Assembly: GCA_021775835.1 (NCBI GenBank) | Contig: JAJFHC010000290.1 | Location: 1-18,200, forward strand | DNA from: Hyphomicrobiales bacterium | Lineage (GTDB): Bacteria > Pseudomonadota > Alphaproteobacteria > Rhizobiales > JAJFHC01 | Reading direction: 5' to 3' | DNA: 18,200 bases | Shown: positions 6,703-12,928 of the stretch, in pieces | Layout: each line of letters opens with the position of its first letter | Numbering within the stretch: the stretch's first letter is position 1 | Notes under the pieces: model-generated | Seen by the model: only the letters and a program-made list of their open reading frames with translations | Told to the model about the DNA's origin: nothing | Database searches by the model: none | Made by a program: the position numbers and the translations under genes

Positions 6703-7773
6703 ATGAACAAGCATATTCAATCGTCATCATATCATGTAACGGCTCAGGATTGGTTCGCACGGGGAAGCCGGATTCCATACGATCCCGTCGCGCGAAATTT
6801 TCTCACTCCGGGAGACGCAATCGATTCTTCCGATGCCGTTCAAGTGTTTCACAGGGTTGAGGATCAAGCAAACATTGACGCCGAGGCCGTCTGGACATCG
6901 TTTCTGCCGGGCTGGCCGGATGGTTCTTTCGGATGGGCGAAGGTCAACCGGGAACTGGCCGGTGTTGATATCGGGCCAAGGCTCTTCGTTGAATATGTAG
7001 GCAACGGCGACTCCGATAAACCCGACGATTACCCTTACGGAACGGTCGAACGCGCGGATCTTGTCGAGGCATTCTGGAAGCGGGAGGGGATAGCATCGAC
7101 CTTCATTGTGGGTTTTGACTATTCGTCGCTTGTTGCCTTGGAACTCCTTAGCCGTCAATTGGACCGGCGCGAACAGGGGCTTTCGCAGATCACCAAGATC
7201 GAAGGCGTACTCCTGATCAACGGAGGTCTTTTCGCGGACGCCCACAGCCATCCCTGGTTCACCACACCGGTCCTGAAATCACCGATCGGCGGCCTGGTGA
7301 CCTCGATGGCGCAACGCTCGAAGGTCGCGTTTCGCGAATTGATGAAACCGCTGTGGTCGAAAGACTTCAATGTCTCGAACGAGGAGTTGACCGAACTCCG
7401 GTCAGCCATTGGTCGACGCAACGGGGTTTACGCGTTGAGCAAATCGGCCGGTTTTGTAGATCATCATCAGCAAAACGTGGAGCGTCTTGACCTGGGGCGC
7501 ATATTTCATGCAACCCACGAGACAGTGTCCTTCCATATTGTCGGCAGCGAAGAAGATCCCTTCGAGGGCCACCAGGCCATAGCAGCCCGGGAGCGCCTGG
7601 GCGCCTTTGGCCTCGACGTGCGTATTTTGCCTGGTGGTCATCTCGCGACCTCTGAACACCCGGACCTTTTGGCCCGGGTCATTCAGGAAGTAGTCCCAGA
7701 AACCCGGTCACATCACTGGCAGGGGATGCCGGCAGTCGGTGCCCAGGGAGACCAACTCGCCGGGGACATCTAA
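6703..7773 (+). CDS. Alpha/beta-hydrolase, epoxide hydrolase/haloalkane dehalogenase-like
   Basis: Predicted hydrolase of the alpha/beta-fold superfamily with an aspartate nucleophile, 356 residues from ATG 6703. That ATG has GGAG at 6689-6692. Starts at GTG 6640 or ATG 6643 overlap the marR stop and are less likely. The nucleophile elbow is IVGFDYSSLVALELL with Asp139 (pattern small-x-Asp-x-small-small). The catalytic acid candidate is Asp285 in VGSEEDPFEGH, and the catalytic histidine is His313 in LPGGHLATSEHPD. The oxyanion loop reads FLPGWPDGSFGW, with Pro where relatives usually have His of HG.P, and Phe replaces the His usual before the nucleophile Asp. The N-terminal 55 residues and the 20-residue C-terminal tail look like extensions. 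The substrate is unknown; its place after marR suggests induction by a small molecule it may degrade. Confidence 0.72.
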   Translation: MNKHIQSSSYHVTAQDWFARGSRIPYDPVARNFLTPGDAIDSSDAVQVFHRVEDQANIDAEAVWTSFLPGWPDGSFGWAKVNRELAGVDIGPRLFVEYVGNGDSDKPDDYPYGTVERADLVEAFWKREGIASTFIVGFDYSSLVALELLSRQLDRREQGLSQITKIEGVLLINGGLFADAHSHPWFTTPVLKSPIGGLVTSMAQRSKVAFRELMKPLWSKDFNVSNEELTELRSAIGRRNGVYALSKSAGFVDHHQQNVERLDLGRIFHATHETVSFHIVGSEEDPFEGHQAIAARERLGAFGLDVRILPGGHLATSEHPDLLARVIQEVVPETRSHHWQGMPAVGAQGDQLAGDI

Positions 7774-7831
7774 CCCAGCGTGCCCGATTCTCGAGTACCC
7801 CAAAACCATCCGACATTTTGGAGTTGATCAA

Positions 7832-8404
7832 ATGCACCATCTAGAGACCCAAACAATGAATCGAGGCCTCGACCGGCCGTCCCTCGCAATATTAGGGGGC
7901 GCCGACGCCGCCGTGTGGGGCCGGGCCGCCATCGTTGCGATTGTACTGGGAAGCATTCTGACACTTGCCAACCAGCAGACAGCCATTTTTGGCGATGGCC
8001 ACATAGATCTTCTTCAGCTGACATTGGTGTACGTCACACCGTTTGTCGTCGTCACAATATCGCAGACCCTCGGCATCCGGCGCGCCACAATCGATGCAGG
8101 TCACGCTCAGTCGGTATTGATTGCTCCGCATCGCGGGTCATTCTTCGAGACTGCGATATCCCATGGAATTCCGGCCAGATCGTTCTTCGTGGGCATCGCA
8201 GTTGGGAGCCTCAGTGCTGCAATCGGTGCATCTGCTACGCTGGATGGAGGTGGTTCCCTGCAAGAACTGCAGATTACGCCCATCCTGCAGGCGTTCATTC
8301 TCCCCATGATCTTCAGTCTGATTTCCCAGGCAATTTCGTACCGTCGCACGACCCGATCCTTCGACCGACGGTTTCATGCAGCACCACAGCCTCGGTCCGT
8401 TTAA
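7832..8404 (+). CDS. NrtS-like membrane protein with internal duplication
   Basis: Small integral membrane protein of 190 residues with about four hydrophobic segments (roughly 33-50, 62-80, 116-133, 148-168). The first half, IVLGSILTLANQQTAIFGDG followed by LTLVYVTPFVVVTISQ, resembles NrtS, a small nitrate/nitrite transporter known from cyanobacteria and marine bacteria; this is recognition by eye. The second half repeats the pattern: VGIAVGSLSAAIGASATLDG, then ILPMIFSLISQAISYRR. Both halves share a VGS turn, an LQ(L/I)T segment, a Pro in the second helix and ISQ-x(4)-RR at its end. The start at 7832 has GGAG (7820-7823) 8 bases upstream. An upstream start at 7739 would overlap the hydrolase gene and add 31 unlikely residues. 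It follows the hydrolase by 58 bases, so may be cotranscribed. Confidence 0.65.
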   Translation: MHHLETQTMNRGLDRPSLAILGGADAAVWGRAAIVAIVLGSILTLANQQTAIFGDGHIDLLQLTLVYVTPFVVVTISQTLGIRRATIDAGHAQSVLIAPHRGSFFETAISHGIPARSFFVGIAVGSLSAAIGASATLDGGGSLQELQITPILQAFILPMIFSLISQAISYRRTTRSFDRRFHAAPQPRSV

Positions 8405-8410
8405 GAAATA

Positions 8411-8426
8411 ATATGCATATACATAT
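8411..8426. promoter_or_regulatory. Palindromic AT-rich element matching the marR promoter element
   Basis: ATATG-N6-CATAT forms a 16-base dyad that contains TGCATATACAT (8414-8424), identical to 6175-6185 in the marR promoter. It lies 30 bases upstream of the ATG at 8456 and just after the NrtS-like gene. TATACA (8418-8423) could be a -10 box, but no good -35 is visible. It is a candidate MarR operator by analogy. Confidence 0.4.
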
Positions 8427-8455
8427 TTATATCAACTGTGAAAGGAATTCCCCCT

Positions 8456-8632
8456 ATGACGACATTTGAAAGCACGAAACACAGCGCCTCAGGATGGCAA
8501 CGGCTGTTGATTGGCTTGCGAAAGTTTGACGAGATCCTGAATCAGGATCCAACTGAACAGGAGATGGAGCGCCTGCAAGCGAAAGTCAGTCGGATGGAAG
8601 GCAAGCTTCGCGACCTGGAAACAGGCAGCTGA
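8456..8632 (+). CDS. Small coiled-coil protein, unknown function
   Basis: Predicted 58-residue soluble protein. ATG 8456 is preceded by AAAGGA (8441-8446) at normal spacing. The alternative GTG at 8438 lies before that site, so ATG is preferred. The N-terminal 15 residues are polar. Residues 14-30 (WQRLLIGLRKFDEILNQ) could form an amphipathic helix. Residues 33-55 (TEQEMERLQAKVSRMEGKLRDLE) show heptad spacing of Leu/Met/Val with charged flanks, as in a short coiled coil, so an oligomerising or partner-binding role is plausible. I do not recognise a family. It is the last gene of the marR-hydrolase-NrtS-like run, and the palindrome at 8411-8426 in front of it matches the marR promoter element. 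Confidence 0.6.
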   Translation: MTTFESTKHSASGWQRLLIGLRKFDEILNQDPTEQEMERLQAKVSRMEGKLRDLETGS

Positions 8633-8878
8633 CGTCACCGGGAATCCCGCCATTGCGGCAAGATCTCTGTTTCTTCCGGTCTCGTGAAGAGGTCAGTGAG
8701 ATAATCACACCGCAATGGGCAAAGGGTTTTGAATATCATGGTTCCCATTCGCGGGTATTTGTGATTCAAGTCCCGTTTGGAGAGCTTCACATACGGAGCC
8801 GAAGCAGCAGAATCGATGCAATGGTATCCATGATGTACAATCGTTCTCTATTGGTTCGTTGATCGAAGGCGCAACACG
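8633..8878. other. Intergenic region before dusA, no gene recognised
   Basis: About 246 bases. One short open frame with a TTG start (8653-8862) lacks a ribosome binding site and family-like sequence. GATTCAAGTCCC at about 8763 recalls a tRNA T-loop but no T-stem or acceptor pairs around it. No clear terminator is visible after the small coiled-coil gene. Confidence 0.5.
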
Positions 8879-9874
8879 CTGGAACACAAGCCGCACAGAT
8901 TCTCCGTCGCCCCGATGATGGACTGGACCGACCGTTACGACCGCTTCTTCCTGCGGCTGATTTCCCGGCATACGCTGCTCTATACGGAAATGGTTACGGC
9001 GAAGGCGGTACTTCACGGCAATCGCGACCATCTCCTGCAGTTTGACGGTGAAGAACATCCCATCGCGGTGCAACTCGGGGGCAGCGAGCCGGAAGAACTG
9101 GCGCAGGCTGCAGTGATCGCCGAGACCTATGGCTATGACGAAATCAACCTGAATGTCGGCTGCCCCAGCGACCGGGTTCAGTCCGGCCGCTTTGGCGCCT
9201 GCCTCATGGCCGAGCCGGAACTGGTCGCCCGCTGCATTGCGGCCATGCAGGGTGCTGTATCGGTTCCGGTGACCGTCAAGTGCCGCATCGGGATCGACGA
9301 TCAGGACAGCCGGGCCGCCCTTACGGAGTTTGTCGACACGGTTGCCGCGACCGGTTGCCGGCGGTTCATCGTGCATGCGCGCAAAGCCTGGCTTGAGGGT
9401 CTGTCGCCCAAGGAGAACCGGGAAATCCCGCCACTGGACTACGATCGGGTCTATGCACTGAAGTCCGAACGTCCCGATCTTGACGTCGTGATCAATGGCG
9501 GTATCCAGCTACTGGATGAGGCAGACGAACATCTGACCAGGGTTGACGGTGTCATGCTGGGACGTGCGGCGTACCAGAACCCCTATATTCTGGCCGGTGT
9601 CGATCATCGCTATTTTGGAGACGACAGGGCACGGCTGACTCGCCACGACATTGTCGAGGCGCTGCTGCCTTACATTGAGAGACGGATAAAAGAGGGCACA
9701 CCGCTCAACCGGATCACGCGGCATATTCTGGGGCTGTTCCAGGGGCAACCGGGAGCCCGGGCATGGCGGCGCTTTCTCAGCGAAAATGCGCATCGCAAAG
9801 GTGCCGGAATCGACGTCGTGAGACAGGCCGCCGAAGCCGTCAATCCGAAGCAGGACGTGCTCGTCGAAGCTTAG
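8879..9874 (+). CDS. dusA: tRNA-dihydrouridine synthase A, probable CTG start
   Basis: FMN enzyme reducing uridine to dihydrouridine at positions 20/20a in the D-loop of tRNAs. Counting from CTG 8879, the 331 residues show HRFSVAPMMDWTDRY (6-20, FMN-binding N-terminus), LYTEMVT, INLNVGCPSDRVQSGRFGACLM with the catalytic Cys95, VKCRIGID (133-140), HARKAWLEGLSPKENREIPPL (166-186), VINGGI (204-209) and VMLGRAAYQNP (225-235): the full DusA signature at normal length. The first in-frame ATG (8915) would cut off the conserved HRFSVAP, which belongs to the first beta-strand. No ATG, GTG or TTG lies between it and the upstream stop at 8831. CTG 8879 has GAAGG (8865-8869) 9 bases upstream, so I place the start there. 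The gene stands alone; hairpins follow it at 9947 and 9975. Confidence 0.93.
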   Translation: MEHKPHRFSVAPMMDWTDRYDRFFLRLISRHTLLYTEMVTAKAVLHGNRDHLLQFDGEEHPIAVQLGGSEPEELAQAAVIAETYGYDEINLNVGCPSDRVQSGRFGACLMAEPELVARCIAAMQGAVSVPVTVKCRIGIDDQDSRAALTEFVDTVAATGCRRFIVHARKAWLEGLSPKENREIPPLDYDRVYALKSERPDLDVVINGGIQLLDEADEHLTRVDGVMLGRAAYQNPYILAGVDHRYFGDDRARLTRHDIVEALLPYIERRIKEGTPLNRITRHILGLFQGQPGARAWRRFLSENAHRKGAGIDVVRQAAEAVNPKQDVLVEA

Positions 9875-9974
9875 ACCGCCATGGCAACAGCAGGGTGGTA
9901 GCAGGCAGGCGCAAACAGGCAATCCGGCCTTAACCAATTCGTCATGCCTATGGGTAAGGATAGGGGATCAGGTG

Positions 9975-10021
9975 CTCAGACGAACTGAACTCGGGGGCTG
10001 AGTTGTATCAGTCCGTCTGAG
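9975..10021. repeat. Long imperfect hairpin downstream of dusA
   Basis: The arms CTCAGACG-A-ACTG (9975-9987) and CAGT-C-CGTCTGAG (10009-10021) pair over 12 of 13 positions. Inside them AACTC (9988-9992) pairs with GAGTT (10000-10004) around the loop GGGGGCT; GTAT (10005-10008) bulges out. That gives 17 pairs in 47 bases. On the minus strand the single A/C mismatch becomes a U-G wobble. No T-tract follows on the plus strand, so it is not a standard intrinsic terminator. It could be a 3' stabilising hairpin of dusA mRNA or part of a structured RNA. Confidence 0.6.
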
Positions 10022-10042
10022 ACACCTTGGGTTGCAGTCGGT

Positions 10043-10084
10043 CAGTTGGGTTGAACACGGGGGCACTGTGGATCAACCTGACTG
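10043..10084 (+). repeat. Second hairpin downstream of dusA
   Basis: CAGTTGGGTTGA (10043-10054) pairs with TCAACCTGACTG (10073-10084) over 12 positions. Two of these are G-U wobbles that exist only in plus-strand RNA, which favours transcription in this direction. The 18-base loop contains a G-run and a possible CAC/GTG inner stem. It lies 21 bases after the hairpin at 9975-10021, so the two may fold as one structured element. Confidence 0.5.
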
Positions 10085-10330
10085 TTCCGTCTGCGGAGAG
10101 AGCGGTTATCTGCCGGGAATGAACCCGCCGCGACAATTCTCTTTGTTTTGAATCGGAAGCGATTTCCAGACGAATGCTGCGTGCCGGTGTCGGCTGCGCA
10201 TTCGGGTGTGGGCCAGAACATGGACCATGGCTTACTCCTACTCGTATGCCGGTGGAAACAAACCGGCCTGGATCGCCCGCGACAAGAGATTGTCACGGTT
10301 TGATTTCGGGTTCGCTTCTGTTCTGGAAAC

Positions 10331-10395
10331 CTTTAACGCGCACTCCTGTCGCGTTGAGGAGGGATGTTATGCCCAACTTCCCAACAAACCGTTAA
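10331..10395 (+). promoter_or_regulatory. Possible RNA leader: hairpin over a Shine-Dalgarno site and an 8-codon ORF
   Basis: CTTTAACGCG (10331-10340) can pair with CGCGTTGAGG (10350-10359), ten pairs including two G-U wobbles, around a 9-base loop. The right arm covers part of the very strong Shine-Dalgarno GAGGAGGG (10356-10363). Five bases later ATG 10369 opens an 8-codon frame (MPNFPTNR) ending at TAA 10393-10395. The nitroreductase gene starts about 100 bases downstream. This arrangement resembles a translational leader, but a tiny ORF next to a good ribosome site can also arise by chance. Confidence 0.25.
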
Positions 10396-10492
10396 TCGGC
10401 AAAAATACTTCTCGCAAATTTGAACTCTGGATTTTCCTGTTGTGCCATTCTCGCGTCTTCGGGACTTCCCTTTGAGACAGGAGAACTGCGCC

Positions 10493-11275
10493 ATGGAAGA
10501 CCATCCGCTGAAGGTTATCCATCCCCATGACATCGGCAACGACGAACAGGTCGATCGTTACAATGCGTTGATGGATGTCATCCGCAACCGGGTGACCACG
10601 CGGGCGTTTGCTCCGGGCTTTGAGGTGCCTCTGGAACATCACACCATGATTCTCGATGCCGCCCGGCACGCCCCTTCCGGTGCAAATGCCCAGCCCTGGC
10701 ACTTCATTGTTGTTTCCGAACAGGAAAAGAAACAGGCGATTGCCGACTATTTCGTCGCCGAGCAGCGCCGCCGTGCCAAGCTGAAGATGAAGTTTCCAAC
10801 GCCCAATTATGCCGGTCTCGCCGACGCTCCGGGAATGATCGTGGTGGCCTCAGACTTTCGCTGGGTTAGGGCTTTTCCTGTTCTGAAGGACGATGAGTCC
10901 GATCTGAACCGGATGTATCGCGAAAATGCCGAGCGTATCCTGTTGCAAAGTGTGGCGGCGGCGACCATGTCGGCCCACCTTGCGGCCGCTGCCCTGGGCT
11001 ACAATGTCTGGTGGGTGACAGCCATCGGTCAGGAAGCCGCGCAACAGCAGATGAAACCGCTGCTGGGCATTCCCGATCCCCTGTCGGTTCTCGACATCAT
11101 GTGTTTTGGACCACCCCTGAAGCCACCTTACAAGCGCTACAAGAAGTCACTGGACGACATCGTGAATTGGGATAGTTTCGAGGATCGCCACGCCATCAGC
11201 GACGCCGACATCGACGACTGGATCAAGACCCAGCGCCACAAGGTGATGTACAAGGACGCGGCCAACATCGATTGA
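10493..11275 (+). CDS. Nitroreductase-family FMN oxidoreductase
   Basis: Predicted flavin (FMN) dehydrogenase/reductase of the nitroreductase superfamily, 260 residues, probably a cytosolic dimer. FMN-binding signatures: RNRVTTRAF (32-39) near the N-terminus, APSGANAQPWHFIVV (60-74), the dimer helix region AERILLQSVAAATMSAHLAAAALGYNVWW (146-174), and FGPPLKPPYKR (205-215) near the C-terminus. The last 40 residues (DDIVNWDSFEDRHAISDADIDDW) form a polar tail beyond the usual FMN fold. ATG 10493 has a good AGGAGA site (10479-10484); GTG 10442 would add 17 residues before that site and is rejected. The substrate cannot be told from sequence. The gene is followed after 118 bases by a ketopantoate-reductase-like gene on the same strand, so the two may act in one oxidoreductive pathway. 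Confidence 0.85.
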   Translation: MEDHPLKVIHPHDIGNDEQVDRYNALMDVIRNRVTTRAFAPGFEVPLEHHTMILDAARHAPSGANAQPWHFIVVSEQEKKQAIADYFVAEQRRRAKLKMKFPTPNYAGLADAPGMIVVASDFRWVRAFPVLKDDESDLNRMYRENAERILLQSVAAATMSAHLAAAALGYNVWWVTAIGQEAAQQQMKPLLGIPDPLSVLDIMCFGPPLKPPYKRYKKSLDDIVNWDSFEDRHAISDADIDDWIKTQRHKVMYKDAANID

Positions 11276-11393
11276 GGTGGGGACTATCGGCGCCGCTGGA
11301 GGTCAATGCATTCCATGATGTGGAATGACGTCTCACAGTATGGCTCGAAACCTCATAGAAACAGCAGTCTCAGCAACGCATCAGGAGACTGTT

Positions 11394-12458
11394 ATGACTG
11401 CCCCGTATAACATTCTTATCCTCGGCGCATCTTATGGCTCCCTGCTGGCCACAAAGATGGTTCTCGCCGGACACCACGTTACCCTCATTTGTCTGCCGGC
11501 CGAGGCGGAACTGATAAACAGCGAAGGCGCAATTGTCAGAATGCCGGTTCGCGGCCGCGAAGGCCTGGTCGAAATCCAGTCAAGGGATGCGCCCGGAACT
11601 CTGAAAGCGGCGTCGCCGGAAGGCGTCGATCCATCCGATTATGATCTGATCGGGTTGGCCATGCAGGAACCGCAGTATCGCTCGCCCGGTGTCCGTGAAC
11701 TGCTCGACGCCGTGGCCCGCTCCAAGGTGCCCTGCATGTCGATCATGAACATGCCGCCGTTGCCCTATCTCGCGCGCATACCCGGTCTGGACACGGGTCT
11801 GCTTGAGCATTGTTATGCAGATTCGTCGGTTTGGGAGAACTTCGATCCTGATCTCATGACGCTGGCCAGCCCGGATCCTCAGGCTTTCCGGCCACCGGAA
11901 GAGCCCGTCAATGTTCTCCAGGTTGCCCTGCCGACCAACTTCAAGGTCGCCCGCTTTGCGTCTGACGAACATACCAGGATACTGCGCGACCTTGAGAGCG
12001 GCATCAATGCCATCCGGTTCGACACCGGCGATGGCCTTGTGGAATTGCCCGTCAAGCTTCGGGTCCATGAGTCGATTTTCGTACCCCTGGCGAAATGGAG
12101 CATGTTGTTGACGGGAAACTACCGGTGCATCGGCGAGCACGAAATGCGCCCGATCCGCGACGCCGTCCATACCGATATCGAGCTGTCCCGTTCGGTGTAC
12201 GCCTGGGTCGGACAGGTTTGTGAAAAACTTGGCGCGGCGCCAGGCGACCTTGTGCCGTTCGAAAAATATGCAGCCGCCGCCCAGGGTCTTGCCAAACCGT
12301 CATCGGCAGCAAGGGCACTTGCCGCAGGCGCACCGAACATCGAGCGTCTCGATGCGGTTGTGCAAGCCATTGCCGGATCCTTCGACATGCGCAATGAAGA
12401 AGTCGACCGGACGTGCGCCCTGGTTGAAACCTGGCTGGCAAAGAACAGGGCGAGTTAG
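11394..12458 (+). CDS. Ketopantoate reductase-like NAD(P)-dependent oxidoreductase
   Basis: 354-residue protein with an N-terminal Rossmann fold of the ApbA/PanE (2-dehydropantoate 2-reductase) type: NILILGASYGSLLATKMVLAGHHVTLIC (6-33), then DYDLIGLAMQEPQ (82-94) and VPCMSIMNMPPLPYL (112-126) where the second sheet should be. The C-terminal half is helical and contains PLAKWSMLLTGNYR (231-244), which may hold the active-site Lys as in ketopantoate reductase. It is about 50 residues longer than typical PanE, and the middle (130-215) is divergent, so pantothenate synthesis should not be assumed; a 2-oxo acid or imine reductase is equally possible. ATG 11394 has AGGAGA (11383-11388). The upstream extension to 11325 has no ribosome site. 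It follows the nitroreductase gene by 118 bases and may share its transcript. Confidence 0.75.
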   Translation: MTAPYNILILGASYGSLLATKMVLAGHHVTLICLPAEAELINSEGAIVRMPVRGREGLVEIQSRDAPGTLKAASPEGVDPSDYDLIGLAMQEPQYRSPGVRELLDAVARSKVPCMSIMNMPPLPYLARIPGLDTGLLEHCYADSSVWENFDPDLMTLASPDPQAFRPPEEPVNVLQVALPTNFKVARFASDEHTRILRDLESGINAIRFDTGDGLVELPVKLRVHESIFVPLAKWSMLLTGNYRCIGEHEMRPIRDAVHTDIELSRSVYAWVGQVCEKLGAAPGDLVPFEKYAAAAQGLAKPSSAARALAAGAPNIERLDAVVQAIAGSFDMRNEEVDRTCALVETWLAKNRAS

Positions 12459-12571
12459 TAGTCGAGTTTGCGAAATGCTGGGCTGTGCGGGGGTGGATTA
12501 AGTAAAATTTTAGAAGATTTTGGCACAATGAATGAACGTCAGGTTTAGCGTACCCAGGAAAGGGATCCGGC

Positions 12572-12655
12572 ATGTCTTTCAATCATTCAGTATCGGACAC
12601 AGACTATCCGAGCGTACCAAGTCACCCGCTTGACGGCCCGTTTCCAACCGATTGA
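12572..12655 (+). CDS. Possible 27-residue small protein
   Basis: ATG 12572 is preceded by a purine-rich site (AGGAAAGGGA, 12556-12565) at good spacing and opens 27 codons ending at TGA 12653-12655. The predicted peptide starts MSFNHSVSDTDYPSVPSHPL and ends in DGPFPTD: polar, rich in Ser, Asp and Pro, with no hydrophobic segment. The stop lies inside the loop of a terminator-like hairpin (12644-12671), as in a compact one-gene transcript. I know no such family. Random ORFs of this length are common, so confidence is low. Confidence 0.28.
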   Translation: MSFNHSVSDTDYPSVPSHPLDGPFPTD

Positions 12656-12671
12656 TCTGTTGGGGTTTTTT
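12644..12671 (+). terminator. Weak intrinsic terminator candidate
   Basis: CCAAC (12644-12648) pairs with GTTGG (12659-12663) around a 10-base loop. The outer T-T can add two T-G wobbles with the following GG. Six T residues (12666-12671) come next. It could end a short transcript through 12572-12655 or readthrough from the ketopantoate-reductase-like gene about 190 bases upstream. Confidence 0.45.
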
Positions 12672-12855
12672 ACCCGCCGCCGCGATTGGTTGTCGTTGGG
12701 CTTGAGTCATCCAACGGTTGGCGTACAGCTGCGACACGGCGCGGACGGCACCGAATTACCAGAAATTGGTCCCGACCGATAACGTGCCCGTTGGCGCGTT
12801 TTAGTGCTTGCCGTCTCTTCAGCACGTTGAACAATTGGGTCGACCTTAAAGCCGG

Positions 12856-12893
12856 TTAAGACGGTTTTAACCATTCAGCCGCCCTAATATACA
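12856..12893 (+). promoter_or_regulatory. CtrA-type promoter
   Basis: TTAA (12856-12859), seven bases, then TTAAC (12867-12871) is an exact match to the alphaproteobacterial CtrA box. A further TTAA lies at 12846-12849. TAATATACA (12885-12893) downstream supplies a -10 at a distance that would put the CtrA box over the -35, as in CtrA-activated promoters. The expected transcript start is near 12898, about 30 bases before the ATG at 12929. GGTTAA/TTAACC (12854-12872) also forms a dyad. CtrA regulation is inferred from the match. Confidence 0.55.
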
Positions 12894-12928
12894 TTGGCTG
12901 AAAACGACACGGGGAAGGGACGCCCGCA

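Larger units (their letters stand above)
9875..10492. other. 618-base region without a clear gene, rich in hairpins
   Basis: Lies between dusA and the nitroreductase gene. Open frames here (for example 10206-10475) have no convincing ribosome binding site or family-like sequence. What can be seen is a small hairpin CCTAT/ATAGG at 9947-9964, two strong hairpins at 9975-10021 and 10043-10084, and a wobble-containing stem at 10331-10359 that overlaps a strong Shine-Dalgarno sequence and a tiny ORF. The promoter of the nitroreductase gene is presumably in here, but no clear -35/-10 pair stands out. Confidence 0.6.

Noticed and set aside
8755..8785. GATTCAAGTCCC resembling a tRNA T-arm
   Set aside because: The bases flanking the loop do not pair as a T-stem and no acceptor or D-stem can be placed upstream.
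8653..8862. 69-codon open frame on the plus strand before dusA
   Set aside because: TTG start without a ribosome site, and no domain-like composition.
10206..10475. 89-codon open frame in the gap after dusA
   Set aside because: No ribosome site before either ATG, odd composition, and it overlaps the hairpin/leader features; probably chance.
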